A stretch of 64,000 nucleotides of DNA from Desulfobulbaceae bacterium (GTDB lineage Bacteria; Desulfobacterota; Desulfobulbia; Desulfobulbales; Desulfobulbaceae), in the NCBI GenBank assembly GCA_013201405.1, contig JABMJC010000002.1:1-64000 (forward strand), read 5' to 3'. Below are positions 19,128 through 29,272 of the stretch, one piece after another. The notes beneath the pieces were generated by a model. That model did not search any database. It worked only from the letters and a program-made list of their open reading frames with translations, and had not been told where the DNA came from. The position numbers and the translations under genes were made by a program. Each line of letters begins with the position of its first letter. The stretch's first letter is position 1.

Positions 19128-22100
19128 GCAGCGCAAGCCCTCGTACCCTTGAAAGCCTGCTGCAAGCGGCCGGGCTGGAGATGCCCCTGGGGCTGGCTGC
19201 TGCTATGCACACACAGATTAGCGCTGTCGTGTGTGATTCACGCAAGGCGACGCCTGGCAGCCTGTTTGTGGCCCTGCCTGGGCATGCAACTGCCGGATAT
19301 CTGTATATGCAGGACGCCATTGACAAGGGATGCCATGCAGTTGTGGTGGAGAAGGGACTGTGCATGCCGGACTGTTCTGTCCCCTGTATTCCGGTGGCCA
19401 ATGCACAGCAGGCCCTGGCTGCCCTGGCTGCAGCCTGGTACGGGCATCCGGCCCGGCAGCTGCACTGCATCGGTATCACGGGCACCAACGGTAAAACCAC
19501 CACTTCCTGGCTGATTGAAGGGATGCTTGTCCATGCGGGTTTCCGGCCCGGAGTGATAGGCACGGTCAATTACCGCTACCATGATCCAGAGGGCCCAGAT
19601 GGCACGCAGGTGATACAAGCGGCGGCCCTGACCACGCCGGATGCGCTCACCTTGCAGAAGCTACTGCGGCACATGGTTGATGCCGGGGTAACCCATGTGG
19701 TCATGGAGCTCTCTTCCCATGCCCTGGTGCAGGGGCGCGTTGATGGCCTGCGCTTTGCGGTGGCGGTGTTCACCAACCTGACCCGCGATCATCTGGACTA
19801 CCACCGGGATATGGAGCACTACTTTGCCGCCAAGGCACTCCTTTTTTCCCAGCATCTTGCTCCACACGGGGTGGCAGTGCTTGCCGTTGGTGTGCCAGGC
19901 GAAGAAGATTGCTGGGGCGAACGCCTTGTTGGGCAGGTGCACGGCGCACAGGTATTGCGTACCGGAACGGATGAAGCGTGTACCATCAGAGCGACTGCCC
20001 TGCGTTACGGGCTTGATGGGTTTCGTTGCGAATTAGATGTCTGCGGCCAAAAGACCCGTCTGCATTCTCCACTGGTGGGGGCTTACAATGCACGCAATGT
20101 GCTCAGTGCGGTGGGAGCGGGGCTGGGCCTTGGTTTGCCCCTGGAGCAAGTTTGTGCAGGGCTTGCCACAGTGGAGGCGGTGCCGGGGCGTTTGCAACGG
20201 GTGCTGCCGCCGGGCGCAGATGCTCAAATGTTTCCCTCCGTATTTGTAGACTATGCCCATACCCCGGATGCCTTGGACAATGTCCTGCGCACGCTGCGTC
20301 CACTGCGCCGGGCTGGTGGACGGCTTGTCTGTGTTTTTGGCTGTGGGGGCGATCGGGACAGGGGTAAACGACCACTTATGGGCGCGATTGCGGCCAAGCA
20401 CAGTGAGCTGGTTGTGGCCAGTTCCGACAATCCTCGCACAGAGGAGCCAGAGGCCATCTTGGATGATATCATGGTTGGTCTGCAGGGCGAAGGGGCACAG
20501 GCCTGCTCCGCGGATCAGCTTTTTCTTTCTGCTGACAGCGCAGCACACCCGGCGCGATACAGTCGGCTGGCCGACCGGCGTAAAGCCATTGCCATGGCCT
20601 GCTCCCTGAGCCGGCCTGAAGATACGGTGCTCATTGCCGGCAAAGGGCATGAAGACTACCAGATCCTTGGCCGGGACAAACACTATTTCGATGACCGCAT
20701 CGAGGCACTCAACGCCCTGGCGAGCTGGAACGAACGCCTGCTCCTTACCGCAAGCGGTGGTGTCAAAGTTGGGCATGGCGGTCAGCGAATTGTGCTGCAA
20801 AAAATTTGTACAGACAGCCGGGCCTTGGCGCAGGGGGATATCTTTCTTGCCCTGCGGGGCGAGCGTTTTGATGGCCATGATTTTATTGAACAGGCTGTGG
20901 CCGCCGGTGCAGGCGCCATTATTGCCGAACAGTTTCCAGCACCTGTACTGGCCATGGATGATCTGCTCTGCATCAAGGTGCCAGACAGCTTACAAACCCT
21001 GGGCTGCCTGGCTGGCTTCCGCCGCCGTCTTTTTGCCGGGCCCTTGCGTGTTGCCGCCATTACCGGCAGCTCGGGCAAGACCACGGTCAAGGAAATGGTA
21101 GCCACAATTTGTACTATAGCCTTAACGGATCAATGGGCACAACAGCAGCCGGTGCTTAAAACCAGCGGCAACTTCAACAACCTGGTTGGTCTGCCGCTTT
21201 CCCTCTTACCACTGCAGGCCGGCCACCGGGTGGCGGTGCTGGAGATGGGTATGAACGCGCCGGGCGAGATTGCCCAGCTCACCAGGATTGCCGACCCAGA
21301 TGTGGGCTGCATCAACAACGTGCATCCCGCCCACTTGCAGGGCCTGGGGAGTGTAGATGGCGTGGCCCGGGCCAAAGGGGAGTTGTTTGCCGGTATGCGG
21401 CCAGAGGCCATTCGGGTAGTTAATGCAGATGATCCGCGTATCTATAGACAATTAAAAAACACCCAAGTGGCCAAAATCGGTTTTGCCGTTACCCAGGCTG
21501 GTCGCAGGCGCAATCCCCTTGTACGTATTACCCGGCTGCGCAACCTGGGCGAGCAGGGCATCCGTTTTACCCTGCACATCGGTGACTGGGCACAGCGCCT
21601 CAGCGTGCCGGCATTTGGCGAGCACAATGCAGCCAACTGCGCCGCAGCTGCGGCCGTTGCCCATGCCATGGGTATACGGGCCGAGCACATTGCCGCTGGG
21701 CTCAGCCAGTATCAGTCCATGAATCAGCGAATGATGGCTAAATCCCTGCCTGGTGGGGTTAAATTGATGAACGATGCCTATAATGCCAATCCGGCTTCCA
21801 TGGCCGCCGGGCTGCGGAGCGTGACCGCTATGGTGCATTCAGGGCGTGCGAGGCAGACAAGGAAGACCCAGGTGGCGCAGGGTAAATGCGTGGCTGCCCT
21901 GGGAGATATGCTGGAATTGGGTGTTGCTGCTCCTGCCCAGCATCGGGCCATCGGTCAATTGGCGGCGGAACTGGGCTTCTTTTACCTAGCCCTGACCGGC
22001 CACTATGCTCAAGAAACGGCCCAGGCGGCCAAAAAACATGGGATGAACCCTGAACATGTGCTTGTTTTTGCCGATCCCCAGACCATGGGCCGGTGGTGCG

Positions 22101-22246
22101 CTGCCTTGCTGGTGCAGGGTACTTTGAGCCACGGCGACTGGATTTTAGTAAAAGGTTCCCGCGGCATGCGCATGGAAGGCTTCATTGAGGCACTGGAGCA
22201 AGAACTGCATCAAGCCCCGGCCCAAGGAGCAAACCATGCTCTATAA
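19124..22246 (+). CDS. murE-murF: MurE-MurF fusion: UDP-MurNAc-tripeptide synthetase plus UDP-MurNAc-pentapeptide synthetase
   Basis: MurE half: GITGTNGKTTTSW, DNPRTEEP (meso-DAP specificity motif); MurF half: CTDSRALAQGDIFLALRGERFDGHDF, ITGSSGKTTVKEM, LEMGMNAPGEI, NDAYNANPASM. One continuous frame with no stop. Confidence 0.95.
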   Translation: MSSASPRTLESLLQAAGLEMPLGLAAAMHTQISAVVCDSRKATPGSLFVALPGHATAGYLYMQDAIDKGCHAVVVEKGLCMPDCSVPCIPVANAQQALAALAAAWYGHPARQLHCIGITGTNGKTTTSWLIEGMLVHAGFRPGVIGTVNYRYHDPEGPDGTQVIQAAALTTPDALTLQKLLRHMVDAGVTHVVMELSSHALVQGRVDGLRFAVAVFTNLTRDHLDYHRDMEHYFAAKALLFSQHLAPHGVAVLAVGVPGEEDCWGERLVGQVHGAQVLRTGTDEACTIRATALRYGLDGFRCELDVCGQKTRLHSPLVGAYNARNVLSAVGAGLGLGLPLEQVCAGLATVEAVPGRLQRVLPPGADAQMFPSVFVDYAHTPDALDNVLRTLRPLRRAGGRLVCVFGCGGDRDRGKRPLMGAIAAKHSELVVASSDNPRTEEPEAILDDIMVGLQGEGAQACSADQLFLSADSAAHPARYSRLADRRKAIAMACSLSRPEDTVLIAGKGHEDYQILGRDKHYFDDRIEALNALASWNERLLLTASGGVKVGHGGQRIVLQKICTDSRALAQGDIFLALRGERFDGHDFIEQAVAAGAGAIIAEQFPAPVLAMDDLLCIKVPDSLQTLGCLAGFRRRLFAGPLRVAAITGSSGKTTVKEMVATICTIALTDQWAQQQPVLKTSGNFNNLVGLPLSLLPLQAGHRVAVLEMGMNAPGEIAQLTRIADPDVGCINNVHPAHLQGLGSVDGVARAKGELFAGMRPEAIRVVNADDPRIYRQLKNTQVAKIGFAVTQAGRRRNPLVRITRLRNLGEQGIRFTLHIGDWAQRLSVPAFGEHNAANCAAAAAVAHAMGIRAEHIAAGLSQYQSMNQRMMAKSLPGGVKLMNDAYNANPASMAAGLRSVTAMVHSGRARQTRKTQVAQGKCVAALGDMLELGVAAPAQHRAIGQLAAELGFFYLALTGHYAQETAQAAKKHGMNPEHVLVFADPQTMGRWCAALLVQGTLSHGDWILVKGSRGMRMEGFIEALEQELHQAPAQGANHAL

Positions 22247-23315
22247 TTTACTCTATGCCTTCCATACCGAATACAGCTGGCTCAATGTATTTCGTTACAT
22301 CACTTTTCGCTCCATTGGCAGTGCGATCAGTGCATTTCTTCTGGTGATGCTCTTTGGCCCGCCTTTTATCGCCTGGCTCAGACGCCGACAGATTGGCCAG
22401 GTGGTTCGTGACGATGGCCCGGAAACCCACTTTTGCAAGCGCGGCGTGCCCACCATGGGTGGTTTGCTTATCCTCGGCGCGATGATCATCTCCTCCCTGT
22501 TGTGGTGCAATCTGCTCAGCGGTCTCGTGTGGCTGCTCATTGGCATCAGTATCTTTTTCGGCGCCATTGGTGCGGCCGATGACTGGAAAAAGATCCGCAA
22601 GGGCAATGCCCGGGGCCTGCGGCCCAAAGAAAAATTGATTTTGCAGGTGCTGGGTGCAGGCATTGCTGCCTATATTCTATTGGCGCACCTGCACTACGAT
22701 GGCGTGCTCAGTCTGCCCTTTTTCAAGGGACTTCAACCGGATTTGGGCTGGTGGTATCTGCCCTTCGCGGTTCTGGTGATTGTCGGCGCCTCCAACGCGG
22801 TCAACCTGACCGATGGGCTCGATGGTTTGGCCACTGGGCCCATTGTAATCACTGCCTCCACCTACCTGATTTTTTCCTATGTGGCAGGCAATGCGGTGGT
22901 GGCCAGTTATCTGCAGATTCCCTATGTGCAGGGGGCGGGTGAGGTCACGGTGTTTTGCGGTGCCATGGTGGGAGCCAGTCTTGGTTTTCTCTGGTTCAAC
23001 TGCTACCCAGCCCAGATATTCATGGGTGACGTGGGCTCGCTCTCCCTGGGCGCAACCCTGGGTGCGGTGGCCACCATCACCAAACAGGAGTTTCTTCTGG
23101 TGATAGTTGGTGGACTGTTTGTCATGGAGGCGCTGTCCGTGATTCTGCAGGTGGGATATTTTAAGATGAGTGGCGGCAAGCGCATCTTCCTCATGGCCCC
23201 CTTCCACCACCATTTCGAGAAAAAAGGCTGGCCGGAATCCAAGGTGGTGATCCGCCTGTGGATCGTGTCCATTATTTTGGGGCTGATCGCCCTGGCAACC
23301 CTGAAGCTGAGGTAA
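22236..23315 (+). CDS. mraY: Phospho-N-acetylmuramoyl-pentapeptide-transferase MraY
   Basis: MLYNLLYAF…TPTMGG-like GVPTMGGLLIL, NAVNLTDGLDGLA, FMGDVGSLSLGA, APFHHHFEKKGW. Confidence 0.97.
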   Translation: MLYNLLYAFHTEYSWLNVFRYITFRSIGSAISAFLLVMLFGPPFIAWLRRRQIGQVVRDDGPETHFCKRGVPTMGGLLILGAMIISSLLWCNLLSGLVWLLIGISIFFGAIGAADDWKKIRKGNARGLRPKEKLILQVLGAGIAAYILLAHLHYDGVLSLPFFKGLQPDLGWWYLPFAVLVIVGASNAVNLTDGLDGLATGPIVITASTYLIFSYVAGNAVVASYLQIPYVQGAGEVTVFCGAMVGASLGFLWFNCYPAQIFMGDVGSLSLGATLGAVATITKQEFLLVIVGGLFVMEALSVILQVGYFKMSGGKRIFLMAPFHHHFEKKGWPESKVVIRLWIVSIILGLIALATLKLR

Positions 23316-23318
23316 GCG

Positions 23319-24767
23319 GTGGATACACGGCCGGATGAAATATTGCCACTACGGGTGGGCAACACGGCTGGCGTTCTGGGTTTGGGCGTGGCTGGCCGCG
23401 CTACGGTTCGTTTTCTGCTGCAGCATGGCCTGCGCCTTAAGGTGAGTGATCTGCGCTCGCAACAGCAGGTGGAGGCGGAAGAGCCGGGTTTTTTGAATTT
23501 TTTGGCTGCACATGGGGTCAGCACCGAGTTTGCTGGCCACAGCGCCACCTTCCTTGATGGGCTTGATCTCTTGGTTCCAGGGCCTGGAGTGCCCTTGCAT
23601 AGCCCGCTGCTTGTTGCAGCACGCCAGCGCCACATTCCCCTGGCCGGTGAATTGGCCTTGGCAGCGGGCCGCTTGCCTGCACCGGTTATCGCGGTAACTG
23701 GTGCAAACGGTAAGACTACGGTGACCGGTTTAATCGGCCATCTATTGGGCGTTGCCGGTAAAAAAACCTTTGTCGGCGGCAATATAGGTACGCCGCTGCT
23801 CGAGTACTGCCTCAATCCGGCAGCTTATGATAGCCTTGTTCTGGAACTGTCCAGCTTTCAGCTCGATCTTGCCGGTGCCTTTCGACCCGATGTGGGACTG
23901 CTGCTCAACATCACCCCCGACCATCTCGACCGGCACGGTTCCTTGGCCGCCTATGCTGCAGCAAAAATGCGGCTTTTTGCTGCCCAGCAGGCAGAAGATG
24001 TTGCCATCCTTGGCTGCGACGATCCACTTGTGGCTGCTACGATGCTCAATACCGGGGTAGAGCGGTTCTGTTTTGGCCAAGGCAAGGACTGTGCCTGTCG
24101 GGTTGAGGAGCAGGGTGTGCGCCTGCTGCTGCCCAACCAGGAGGTGTACTTTTCCCTTGCGCAAACTAGGCTTGCCTCAACAGTGAACCGGCTCAATGCA
24201 GCGGCAGCCATCTTGGCGGCCAGGCTGGTTGGCTGCAGCAGCGAAGCAATCCAAGAAGGACTGACCAGCTTTCAGCCACCGGCACACCGTATGGCTGAAG
24301 TGGCGGTGTTGAATGGGGTCAGCTATATTGATGATTCCAAGGCTACCAATATCGGTGCCCTGGCTGCTGCGCTGGCCAGCTGCAAGGGGTCGGTGTTACT
24401 GATTGCCGGCGGACGCGACAAGGGCGGAGATTATCGCCTGCTCCGCGATATTGTCAGCCGCAAGGTGCGGCGGCTTCTTCTTCTGGGTGAGGCTGCACCT
24501 CTTATGCAAGAGGCCTTAGGGGACCTAGTTGCCACCCAGCGGGTGAGCGACATGCAGGAGGCAGTGCAATGCGCCAGCAAGGTGGCCCGGGGTGGCGAGG
24601 TGGTACTCCTGGCTCCTGGCTGCTCGAGTTTTGACATGTTCAGCGGCTATGAAGAGCGCGGCAGGGTCTTTAGCCAGGCAGTGCTGGCCCTGAGTGCTGC
24701 AGGCGCGACCGCTCCAGCACAAACGCAGGCTGCACCGACAGGGGAGGGGCAGGCATGCGTGCGGTAA
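23319..24767 (+). CDS. murD: UDP-N-acetylmuramoylalanine-D-glutamate ligase MurD
   Basis: VTGANGKTTVTGLIGHLL, NITPDHLDRHGS, DDSKATN, GGRDKGGDY. Confidence 0.95.
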   Translation: MDTRPDEILPLRVGNTAGVLGLGVAGRATVRFLLQHGLRLKVSDLRSQQQVEAEEPGFLNFLAAHGVSTEFAGHSATFLDGLDLLVPGPGVPLHSPLLVAARQRHIPLAGELALAAGRLPAPVIAVTGANGKTTVTGLIGHLLGVAGKKTFVGGNIGTPLLEYCLNPAAYDSLVLELSSFQLDLAGAFRPDVGLLLNITPDHLDRHGSLAAYAAAKMRLFAAQQAEDVAILGCDDPLVAATMLNTGVERFCFGQGKDCACRVEEQGVRLLLPNQEVYFSLAQTRLASTVNRLNAAAAILAARLVGCSSEAIQEGLTSFQPPAHRMAEVAVLNGVSYIDDSKATNIGALAAALASCKGSVLLIAGGRDKGGDYRLLRDIVSRKVRRLLLLGEAAPLMQEALGDLVATQRVSDMQEAVQCASKVARGGEVVLLAPGCSSFDMFSGYEERGRVFSQAVLALSAAGATAPAQTQAAPTGEGQACVR

Positions 24768-25852
24768 TCACCGGCGGTGGTACCGGCGGGCATCTCTTCC
24801 CGGGTATCGCCCTGGCCACGGGCCTTGTAGAGCGTTTACCGGAGAGTGAAATTTTGTTCATCGGTACGCCCCGTCTGTTGGATCAACAGGCGCTGCGCAA
24901 CCGGGGCTTTCTCTTGGCCTCGTTGGAGAGTAGCGGCGTCAAGGGCTTGGGGCTCGGGGCACAACTGGGCAGTCTGCTGCGTCTGCCCAGGGCCGTATGG
25001 CAGGCCAGGAAAATGCTGGTCCGTTTCCGACCCGACTTGGTCTTTGGTGTGGGCGGCTATGTTACGGGGCCGGTTCTGCTGGCGGCAAAAACACTGGGCA
25101 TTGCCACGGCTATTCACGAACAGAATTCCGTGCCTGGCCTGGCTAACCGCCTTGCCGGTCACCTGGTGGACAAAATCTGTATCTCTATTCCCTGTCAACC
25201 AGCTTTCCCACCGGAAAAAACCGTGCGCACCGGTAATCCGGTGCGAGCTGAGATTGTGGCAGCAGCGCAGCGTAGGCAGCAGAAAGAGCAGGTGGATGGA
25301 ATGCTGACTCTCTTGATTATGGGAGGCAGTCAGGGTGCGCATGCACTCAATGTACACATGCTGGCGGCAATGAAACTCCTGCAGCAAAGAGGTGCAGCCC
25401 TGCGCGTAGTGCACCAGAGTGGCAGCGCAGACGCAGACATGGTGCGGAAAGGTTACGCGCAACTGGACATTCAGGCGGAGGTGCATCCCTTTATCGATGA
25501 TATGGCTGCAGCCTACAGCGCAGCAGATTTGGTCGTCGCGCGGGCCGGTGCCACCAGTCTGGCCGAGCTTGCGCTCATGGGCCTGCCAGCTATTCTGGTG
25601 CCCTATCCCTTTGCCGCCGATAATCATCAGGCTAAAAATGCTGCCTATTACGCCCAGAGGGGTGCTTGCGTGGTTTTTGAAGAAAAGTCCTTGACTGCAG
25701 GCGCTCTGGCAGACCAAATACAAAACTTGGTGCAGGATCAGCCACAGCGGCAGCGCATGGGCGAGGGCATGCGTGCCTTGGGACAGCCGGAGGCCACCAG
25801 GCGGCTGGTTGATGAATGTTGTGCGCTTGTAGCTGAAAAAAGTGGCCGGTAG
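24755..25852 (+). CDS. murG: UDP-GlcNAc:undecaprenyl-PP-MurNAc-pentapeptide GlcNAc transferase MurG
   Basis: MRAVITGGGTGGHLFPGIALA…FGVGGYVTGPVLLAA…HEQNSVPGLANR; overlaps murD by 13 bp. Confidence 0.96.
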   Translation: MRAVITGGGTGGHLFPGIALATGLVERLPESEILFIGTPRLLDQQALRNRGFLLASLESSGVKGLGLGAQLGSLLRLPRAVWQARKMLVRFRPDLVFGVGGYVTGPVLLAAKTLGIATAIHEQNSVPGLANRLAGHLVDKICISIPCQPAFPPEKTVRTGNPVRAEIVAAAQRRQQKEQVDGMLTLLIMGGSQGAHALNVHMLAAMKLLQQRGAALRVVHQSGSADADMVRKGYAQLDIQAEVHPFIDDMAAAYSAADLVVARAGATSLAELALMGLPAILVPYPFAADNHQAKNAAYYAQRGACVVFEEKSLTAGALADQIQNLVQDQPQRQRMGEGMRALGQPEATRRLVDECCALVAEKSGR

Positions 25853-25876
25853 GCAGGTACTGAGGCGGAAAGAAAT

Positions 25877-27262
25877 ATGTACAGACAAAACCAGCATATT
25901 CATTTTGTCGGTATTGGCGGTATTGGCATGTCGGGCATTGCCGAGCTGCTGTTGAGCTTGGGCTACCAGGTCAGTGGTTCTGACCTGCGGGAAAGCGATC
26001 TGACCAGACGTCTGGAGGAACTGGGCGGCACAGTACATATCGGCCATGACCCCAGGTGGATTGCCGGGGCAGACGTGGTGGTGGTGTCCAGCGCAGTGAG
26101 TGAAACCAACCCGGAAGTGGCAGCTGCTTTGGACGATAAAATTCCCATTGTCCAGCGGGCCGAGATGCTGGCCGAGCTGATGCGGCTGAAAAAGTATGGC
26201 ATTGCCGTGGCCGGTAGCCATGGCAAGACTTCGACCACCTCCATGGTGGCTGCGGTGTTGGCCGAAGCCGGGGTGGATCCAACCGTGGTGGTGGGCGGTA
26301 AGGTGCATAGCCTGGGCAGTAACGCACGTTTGGGCAGCGGTGAGTTTTTGGTTGCCGAGGCGGATGAGAGCGACGGTTCTTTTTTGAAGTTGTCACCGGT
26401 GATCGAGGTGATCACCAATATAGACCTGGAGCATCTCGATTATTACCGGGATATCGACCATGTTAAGTCGGTTTTTTTGGACTTTGTCGACCGTCTGCCT
26501 TTCTATGGCGTGGCGGTTCTCTGTCTGGACAACGACCATGTCATGCAGTTGCTCCCGCATATCCGTAAGCGGGTTTTGACCTACGGGCTCACCGAACAGG
26601 CGGATTTGCAGGCCATCAGGCTGACCCGCGAGAATGGTCGTAACACCTTCACTGTCCGCTACCGTGAGCGTGAGTTGGGGGTCATCAGTTTGAATCGGCC
26701 AGGCAGACACCTGGTGTACAATAGCCTTGCCGCCGTGGGCGTGGGCCTTGAACTGGACATAGATTTTGCTGTTATCTCAAGAGCCTTGGAAAACTTCCAG
26801 GGTGTGCAGCGCAGGCTGCAGATCAAGGGTGAGGCTGGCGGTATGCTGATTGTCGATGATTACGGTCATCATCCCACAGAGATACAGGCAACGCTCGAGG
26901 CGATTCGCGAGGGCTGGCCGGAACGCCGGGTAGTGACGGTTTTTCAGCCGCATCGCTACAGCCGCACCATAGGGCTTTTTGATGCTTTTCTCACTGCTTT
27001 TAGACGCTCCGATGTCTTGGTACTCAGCGATATCTATGCAGCAGGGGAAGCGCCCAGGAACGATGTGTCCAGCGTCATGCTGCAGGAGGCGATCAAGCAG
27101 CATGGCCAGCGGCAGACCTATTATCTGCCCGATGTGGTGCAAGAGCCGGCCACCCTGCTTCCCCTGCTTGAACCCGGTGATCTGATTTTGACCCTTGGTG
27201 CCGGTAGTATAGGCCGTTTGGGTGACGATTTGTTGCCCCTGTTGGCAGGCCAGGGAAGTTAG
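25877..27262 (+). CDS. murC: UDP-N-acetylmuramate-alanine ligase MurC
   Basis: HFVGIGGIGMSGIAELLLSLGY, AGSHGKTSTTSMVA, EADESDGSF, DDYGHHPTEI, FQPHRYSRT. Confidence 0.96.
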   Translation: MYRQNQHIHFVGIGGIGMSGIAELLLSLGYQVSGSDLRESDLTRRLEELGGTVHIGHDPRWIAGADVVVVSSAVSETNPEVAAALDDKIPIVQRAEMLAELMRLKKYGIAVAGSHGKTSTTSMVAAVLAEAGVDPTVVVGGKVHSLGSNARLGSGEFLVAEADESDGSFLKLSPVIEVITNIDLEHLDYYRDIDHVKSVFLDFVDRLPFYGVAVLCLDNDHVMQLLPHIRKRVLTYGLTEQADLQAIRLTRENGRNTFTVRYRERELGVISLNRPGRHLVYNSLAAVGVGLELDIDFAVISRALENFQGVQRRLQIKGEAGGMLIVDDYGHHPTEIQATLEAIREGWPERRVVTVFQPHRYSRTIGLFDAFLTAFRRSDVLVLSDIYAAGEAPRNDVSSVMLQEAIKQHGQRQTYYLPDVVQEPATLLPLLEPGDLILTLGAGSIGRLGDDLLPLLAGQGS

Positions 27263-27320
27263 CGTTATGGGCGGACCATGGGCATATAAGGGAGACTGGC
27301 AACATGGAGCTGGCTGTAGT

Positions 27321-28256
27321 ATGAACAGCGCTCAACAACAAGAACTTAAGCGCCTTTGTCCAACGGTGCGTTGGCAGGTGGACATGGCCGCCTATTCCAC
27401 ATTCCGCACCGGGGGCACAGTCGAGGCACTGGTCGAGGTGGATGACTGTGTCTGTTTGCCGGAACTGCTGCGCTGGCTGGATACTGAAAAGGTGCCCTGG
27501 CAGACTCTGGGTGGTGGTTCCAATATCCTCTTTACCAGCGGCCAGCATCAGGGAGTGTTTATCCGTCTACAAGGCGGTATGGGTGATATTGCTTGGCAAC
27601 ATGTGCATGCAGAACCAGGCAAGCCCGAGCAACAACTGGTGGATACAGGGGCTGGAGTGAGCATGGCGCTCTTGCTGGCCTGGTGTTTACGTGCACAACT
27701 CAGCGGATTGGAGTTTATGGTTGGCATTCCCGGCAGCGTGGGTGGCGCGGTCTGCATGAATGCCGGTGCCTTTGGCGGCACCATCAGTCAACGGCTTTTT
27801 GCCGTACGTTGCCTGAACAGCCGGGGTGAACTGCTCGACCTACCAGCCGCAGCCCTTGATTTTCAATATCGGCGCACTGTTTTTCCGCTTGCATGTACAG
27901 ACAAATATATCATTGTCAGGGTAAGTGTATGCATGCAGCCGGATACGAGTGAGGCCATCAAAGGTCGCATGCGTGAGTTGCTTGCACAGCGAAAGGCGAA
28001 ACAGCCTGTTGGGGTGGCCAGTGCGGGTTCCTTTTTTAAAAACCCACAGGGAGACTATGCTGGCCGTTTAATCGAGCAGGCTGGGCTAAAGGGATATGCC
28101 TGCGGCCAGGCCGTGGTCTCGCCCAGACACGGTAATTTTCTTGTGAATCGGGGAGGGGCGAGCCCAGAAGATATCCTGGCACTCATGCGGGTTGTGCAAG
28201 AGCGAGTCTACGAGAGCAGCGGTATTCTACTGGAGCCGGAAGTACGAATTTACTGA
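27321..28256 (+). CDS. murB: UDP-N-acetylenolpyruvoylglucosamine reductase MurB
   Basis: YSTFRTGG…LGGGSNIL…GIPGSVGGAVCMNAGAFGG…ASAGSFFKNP. Confidence 0.95.
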   Translation: MNSAQQQELKRLCPTVRWQVDMAAYSTFRTGGTVEALVEVDDCVCLPELLRWLDTEKVPWQTLGGGSNILFTSGQHQGVFIRLQGGMGDIAWQHVHAEPGKPEQQLVDTGAGVSMALLLAWCLRAQLSGLEFMVGIPGSVGGAVCMNAGAFGGTISQRLFAVRCLNSRGELLDLPAAALDFQYRRTVFPLACTDKYIIVRVSVCMQPDTSEAIKGRMRELLAQRKAKQPVGVASAGSFFKNPQGDYAGRLIEQAGLKGYACGQAVVSPRHGNFLVNRGGASPEDILALMRVVQERVYESSGILLEPEVRIY

Positions 28257-28279
28257 AAAGTGGATGGAGCACAGCGACC

Positions 28280-29218
28280 GTGGCCTATAGTTTCAAAAGA
28301 TATACCCCGCCCAAGGCACAGCGCCGCATGCGTAGGAAGCTTTGGTCAAAGGTATTGGGCCTGCTGCCCTTCGGGCGTGGACACAAGCGCGCGGGCAAGC
28401 AGCCTCCCATTGGTCTTGCCGGAGTGCAAACCCAGCGAAAGAAGAAAAATTTTTCCCTGGCCAAGACCCTGCCCCTGTTTGTGCTGTTTGTACTTTGCCT
28501 TGTTGGCTGGGGAATCTATCAGCTTCTAGCCCATACAGATATTTTTCGTATCACTGAACTGCGCTTGACCGGAGCCCGTTCTGTTACTGAACGACAGGTG
28601 CTGCAACTGGCTGGACTTCAGCAGGGTATCAATCTGATGGTTTTTAACGCCAGTGCTGCAGAAAAAAAGATTGCCACTCATCCCTGGGTGGCAGAGGTGC
28701 GCGTTAAAAAACAGTGGCCTTCCGGGGTGCTGGTAGACATCCGTGAATACATGCCCTTTGCTATGATCAACCAGGGAGGGGAAAGTGAACGTAAGCTGTC
28801 CTACATTGATTACACAGGGCATATTATCGCCGAGGTTCAGGAGGGTGGTTCGCTGGATTTTCCGGTGATCAATGGCGCTGAGTCAGATGATATCGCAGAG
28901 GGACTTTTGGTCCAAGGCAGTAAGGCTGAAGGCGCATTACAGCTTTTACATTTTGCGGCCCGCGGCAATGCACTCCTGCCGCTGCAGTCAGTCTCGGAGG
29001 TACGCATTACCGCAGACAAAGGGTTGGTGCTGTATCTGGTGGACCATCCCTTTCCCATACATTTTGGCAGCGATTATTTGCAATATAAATTCAACAGGTT
29101 GCTCCAAGTGTTAAAAAACTTGTACGACAGTGGTGAAATCAACCAGGTTGCTGCCATTGAAATGGCCTATGGAGATAATTTAAATAAAATGTTATGTCGT
29201 TTCGTACAACCCCGCTGA
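28280..29218 (+). CDS. ftsQ: Cell division protein FtsQ (POTRA)
   Basis: GTG start; single TM; POTRA ITELRLTGARSVTERQVLQLAGLQQGINLMVF…PWVAEVRVKKQWPSGVLVDIRE; between murB and ftsA. Confidence 0.9.
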   Translation: MAYSFKRYTPPKAQRRMRRKLWSKVLGLLPFGRGHKRAGKQPPIGLAGVQTQRKKKNFSLAKTLPLFVLFVLCLVGWGIYQLLAHTDIFRITELRLTGARSVTERQVLQLAGLQQGINLMVFNASAAEKKIATHPWVAEVRVKKQWPSGVLVDIREYMPFAMINQGGESERKLSYIDYTGHIIAEVQEGGSLDFPVINGAESDDIAEGLLVQGSKAEGALQLLHFAARGNALLPLQSVSEVRITADKGLVLYLVDHPFPIHFGSDYLQYKFNRLLQVLKNLYDSGEINQVAAIEMAYGDNLNKMLCRFVQPR

Positions 29219-29272
29219 GTTTTCTTCAGGTGAACGGCCGGGGCACATAGACAGGGCTGACAGAACAAGAAT

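Noticed and set aside
24836-26308. 490-aa minus-strand ORF over murG/murC
   Set aside because: Antisense shadow of two conserved mur genes; His/Gln/Cys-rich translation without motifs.
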